20,890 nt of DNA from Ettlia oleoabundans (Eukaryota > Chlorophyta > Chlorophyceae > Chlamydomonadales): positions 826 to 21,715 of the forward strand of contig JAAMXP010001653.1 in NCBI GenBank assembly GCA_019693395.1, read 5' to 3'. The position numbers were made by a program, and so were the translations under genes. Each line of letters starts with the position of its first letter. The first letter of the stretch is position 1. Under the pieces are notes generated by a model. The model did not search any database and had not been told where the DNA came from. It saw only the letters and a list, made by a program, of their open reading frames with translations. Of the stretch, positions 17,779-20,890 are shown piece after piece.

Positions 17779-20700
17779 ATGGCCCGCTTGGCGCTTACTG
17801 GGCTGCTCCTGTTGTGCGCCACAGCGGCAGTCTCAGGTATGCGCCGTGAACTGCGCACTCCTCTCCCTTGGCGGCAGCAGCAGTGCTGCCCACCACCCAA
17901 CCGCCAGCAAAGCTCCTTCCATGTTTTTATCTGGCTGCCGCCCTTACTCCAATCGCCAAGCAGGTTGGTGGCCTGGGTGGTATGGCTGTGATTGTGCTGG
18001 TGAGGACAACTGTCACTGCGCCAGTACTGACCCGCCCAAGGGAATCCCATTGGATGACACCCCACAGTTCATCTTGTTCACAGTGAGAGACAGGGGGAGC
18101 ATTCCTTTGGTGCCGACGCAAATCTTGTCTGCCCCTGCCATGCGTCCTGATGCTGAGACCTGCACTGCATCATCCCCCACCTCACAGCATCCCGCCCAAC
18201 CACCCCCCCAGCACCAAGGCACAAACCGTCCCTGCCGTGCCTGCAGCACGATGATGCAATCACTTGGAGCACTAATAAAAACATGCGTGAGGTCTGCGAT
18301 GGCCGATACAACCCGAATGGCTGCCCTGTGGTAAGATTCCACAGTAATCTTGCCCCGCCACCCATGTATGCCATAACTTGACGCGCCGAGCTATGTTTGC
18401 AAACACGGCACTTGAGCATATTGAAAGTCAGTAGCCGTTGCCTGCCTGACCATGCTGCAGGTAGCAACAATGTTCACCATGTCCCGCGGCAGTGGTGGGT
18501 GCACAGGGGGAGTGGTGTGCTTGCTCTTGTACAAATTGTCGCCAGCCCTATCACCTGACCGACCGCACAGCCAGCACAGTCTTACAAAACCAAGTGCTGC
18601 ACCTAATGCGCCCTGCTGTTGCAGACTGTGATCTGACTTACGACATGTGGAAAGACGGTAAGTATCAATTTGCTACAACTTGTATCAATTTGCTGCCAGT
18701 ACCTGTCAGTTGGTTCACCAGCCGGCATTGTATCGAGTGTTTTACAGGGCAGGCGGTTCAATGGGCGACAAACTGCGACACAACTGCCTGGCAAGCAGCA
18801 AGTGCCGGCATCATGTGCATCTATGCAGGTTATGAGATCGCCGACCACACGATGAACCATGTAGCTGTGAGCAGTGCCAGCCAGATTGTTGATCTGTGTG
18901 TTGCATGAGCAGTGTGGCACATGCGGCTCTAGCCCTAGCATCAGCCCGTACTGTCCCGCCCAGCAGAATGGAGCAGCCCGGGGAAGCGAGAAGTTCAACA
19001 CAAGGGGTTGGGGGGGGTGGGGGGTGGGGGGGGGGTAGCGATGTGCCACCATAGCAGCCAGAGGACTTTCACGAGCAATACGGCAAAGCTTGAACCTCCG
19101 GCATGCTGCCCCACATTTGCGTGCAGATGCCTAGGGACAGCCTGGGCTGGGGAGATACTGTGGATGAAATCTTGGGCATGCGCAAATGGGCAAGCGAGGA
19201 GTGCGTTCCAAATGGCCCGATTTGAGCTTGTTGAGTTTGCTGCTTGTGTTTCAGCATGCCACATGCAAGGGTATGATGCCATCGCGCCTCTGTTGCCGAC
19301 TGTTGGGGGCTGTGGTGCTGGCGCAGGTGCGGTGTCCCAGCAGACGAGATAGTGGGCTTCAGGAATCCATACCTGCAGACAAACCCGACTGTGCGCGAGG
19401 TGAGTGGCATCTTGACTTGTGGTGCATGCAGATAGCAGTGGCAGGGACTTGGGGTCTCGAACCATGATGCCATTATATTCAGACAAAATGTGGCCCATCG
19501 TTTACAGGCTAAAAATAACCTGGTGTCTGGCGGGCCGTCCAATTGGAGTGTGACATCCATTCTCAGCCCATGCCTGCATGCACTGTACCCACGGCCCCTG
19601 CTGTTGCCTTAAACCTTGCAGGTACTTCACAAGCACGGCTTCCTGTATGACAGCACGCTGATGGAGGGGCACACATCCATCTCTGAACCCATGCACAACC
19701 GACTGTGGCCATGTGAGGGCTGATGCCTATGAAGCATGCAGCAGGCTGAGGGCCGCTGCTGTGATCATGTTATCTGGCTGCCGCCATGCAATGATTGACT
19801 GCTGCCAGCCACCTGCGATGTGCTGCTATCCTGATTGCTTTGTTGGAGCACGCAGTGCTTACTGCTGACCACAAAACAACAGTTTACATGCAGTGCTGCT
19901 TGCATCTGCTCTGTGCCTGTTGGGTTACCATGTCTGTATGCTTAACCAGTTGTCCTGTTGCAGATTCTCTTGAGTCTGGCATCGCTCAGAACTGTGGCTG
20001 GTGAGGGACCTTATGTTGGCGCATGGGGTGATGCACATGCATGCGGTGTTGCAGGTTGTGCATCCCATCTCGTGTAGCTATGAAGGGGGGCACGGCAATG
20101 CCGCAATCGAGGGGGAATGCAGTAGACAGCTTCAATTCCAACATCTGTCAGTTCTACTCTGCAGGTATTCACCTGCCCAGACCTGCAACAACGATGAACG
20201 GTATCCCGGCATGTGGGAGGTGCCATGTAAGCAAACCTGTCATGACAAAAGAATGGTTGATGCCGCTTGACGACTTTTTTGCTCACAGCTTCCATTTGCT
20301 GACGGAACACAGCCAGCAATGAGGCTAGGCGGGGTTCAGCAATCGACATACATCATGCGTTGTAAAGCCTGCTTACAACTGTGTGCCGCTGCAGTGTGGA
20401 TCATGGAAGGAGCAGGGAAGGGTGTTTACACCATGGACTACGGGTCTGATTACAAGTGAGGAATCGCTTGGTAGCCAACAGCTATGCAGCATTCTGGTAC
20501 ACATCCGCATTTGCACCCACCACCTCTTCAGGCACTATCTGGGACCACCTACCTGCACTGCAAATCAGGCAGCCAAGCAAAAACAGCCACACACAACTCC
20601 TCTCAACCGCACCTCTCTGCAGGTACTCTTTGGGCGAGATTTTGAAGAGCTCTTTTGACGCCACCTACTATGGCAACCGCGCCCCCTTCCCCATCTACAT

Positions 20701-20890
20701 ACACACACCGGTGAGCTGGCTGCTTCTAGTGAGCATGATGTCGTCTGTCGCCTGGCTTGATGCCTGGCGGGCGGGTAAATAAACCGAGCAGCGTCGTAAC
20801 TATGCCCGCCTGGAGTTCGTAACGCTGGCTTTCTATCTTGAGTTGCAGTGGTTCAATAACGACCGTATGAAGGACTTGAAAAAATTTGCT
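17779..20890 (+). CDS. Secreted CE4 polysaccharide deacetylase, chitin deacetylase-like (copy 2, partial at right edge)
   Basis: Exons 17779-17836, 17964-18082, 18247-18330, 18461-18494, 18625-18657, 18829-18866, 19127-19200, 19327-19399, 19622-19712, 19964-20000, 20165-20226, 20395-20455, 20623-20710 and 20849-20890+ join in phase (298 codons visible). A signal peptide (MARLALTGLLLLCATAAVS) is followed by a Cys-rich patch with CDC and CHC pairs, then DTPQFILFT. CE4 motifs: HDDA (Asp61, Asp62), HTMNH (His116, His120), FRNPYLQ (Arg159) and YIHTP (His282), so the base and metal ligands are all present. NPNGCPV, HGFLYDSTL and YPGMWEVP match chitin deacetylase-type sequences and copy 1. The intron before HDDA and the one after NCGW fall at the same codon and phase as in copy 1, so the two genes are duplicates. 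Copy 2 has several extra introns and exons as short as 33-38 bp. The 3' end is beyond the window. Confidence 0.88.
19004..19035 (+). repeat. G-run tract with G-quadruplex potential in an intron of CE4 copy 2
   Basis: Four G runs of 4, 8, 6 and 10 bases are separated by TT, T and T. The tract sits on the coding strand, inside intron 18867-19126 and about 90 bases before its acceptor. Confidence 0.85.

Overview
The window is nuclear DNA from a eukaryote with many short spliced genes. Nearly all introns are GT-AG with CTGCAG-type acceptors; a few are GC-AG. Proteins are Ala/Gln/Ser/Gly-rich and base composition is moderately GC-rich. The helicase and the HemW resemble plant sequences, and the two secreted deacetylases have an algal-type N-terminus. 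I infer a green alga (Chlorophyta, possibly Chlorophyceae/Sphaeropleales). The phylum is fairly secure; the finer placement is a guess. I see no rRNA, tRNA, CRISPR array, transposase or other intact mobile element.

Layout. (1) 58-5329, minus strand: the N-terminal part of an ASCC3/DExH14-type Ski2-like RNA helicase, 16 exons, 688 codons, leaving the window at the left just after motif II (DEVH). (2) 5330-5888: a divergent intergenic region. (3) 5889-8697, plus: a 305-aa membrane-anchored short-chain dehydrogenase/reductase, nine exons, close to 3-oxoacyl-CoA reductases. (4) 8698-9233: intergenic. (5) 9234-12502, plus: HemW, a radical-SAM heme chaperone with a probable organelle transit peptide, nine exons. 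Its last three introns are best modelled as GC-AG. (6) 12503-13060: intergenic, with a nested inverted repeat. (7) 13061-16528, plus: a secreted chitin-deacetylase-like CE4 enzyme, 11 exons including an 11-bp micro-exon, 414 aa. (8) 16529-17778: intergenic, with a perfect 22-bp duplication and coding-like but broken sequence. (9) 17779-20890, plus: a second, tandem CE4 paralogue with a Cys-rich N-terminal module, 14 exons visible, cut by the right edge.

All exon models were built by hand. I required phase to be kept across every junction and protein-family continuity across each splice. The helicase, reductase and HemW look like unrelated housekeeping genes. The two deacetylases are a tandem duplication and probably act on the same class of extracellular amino-sugar polymer, such as cell-wall chitin or glucosamine-containing material. 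That substrate is inference from the family, not read from the sequence.
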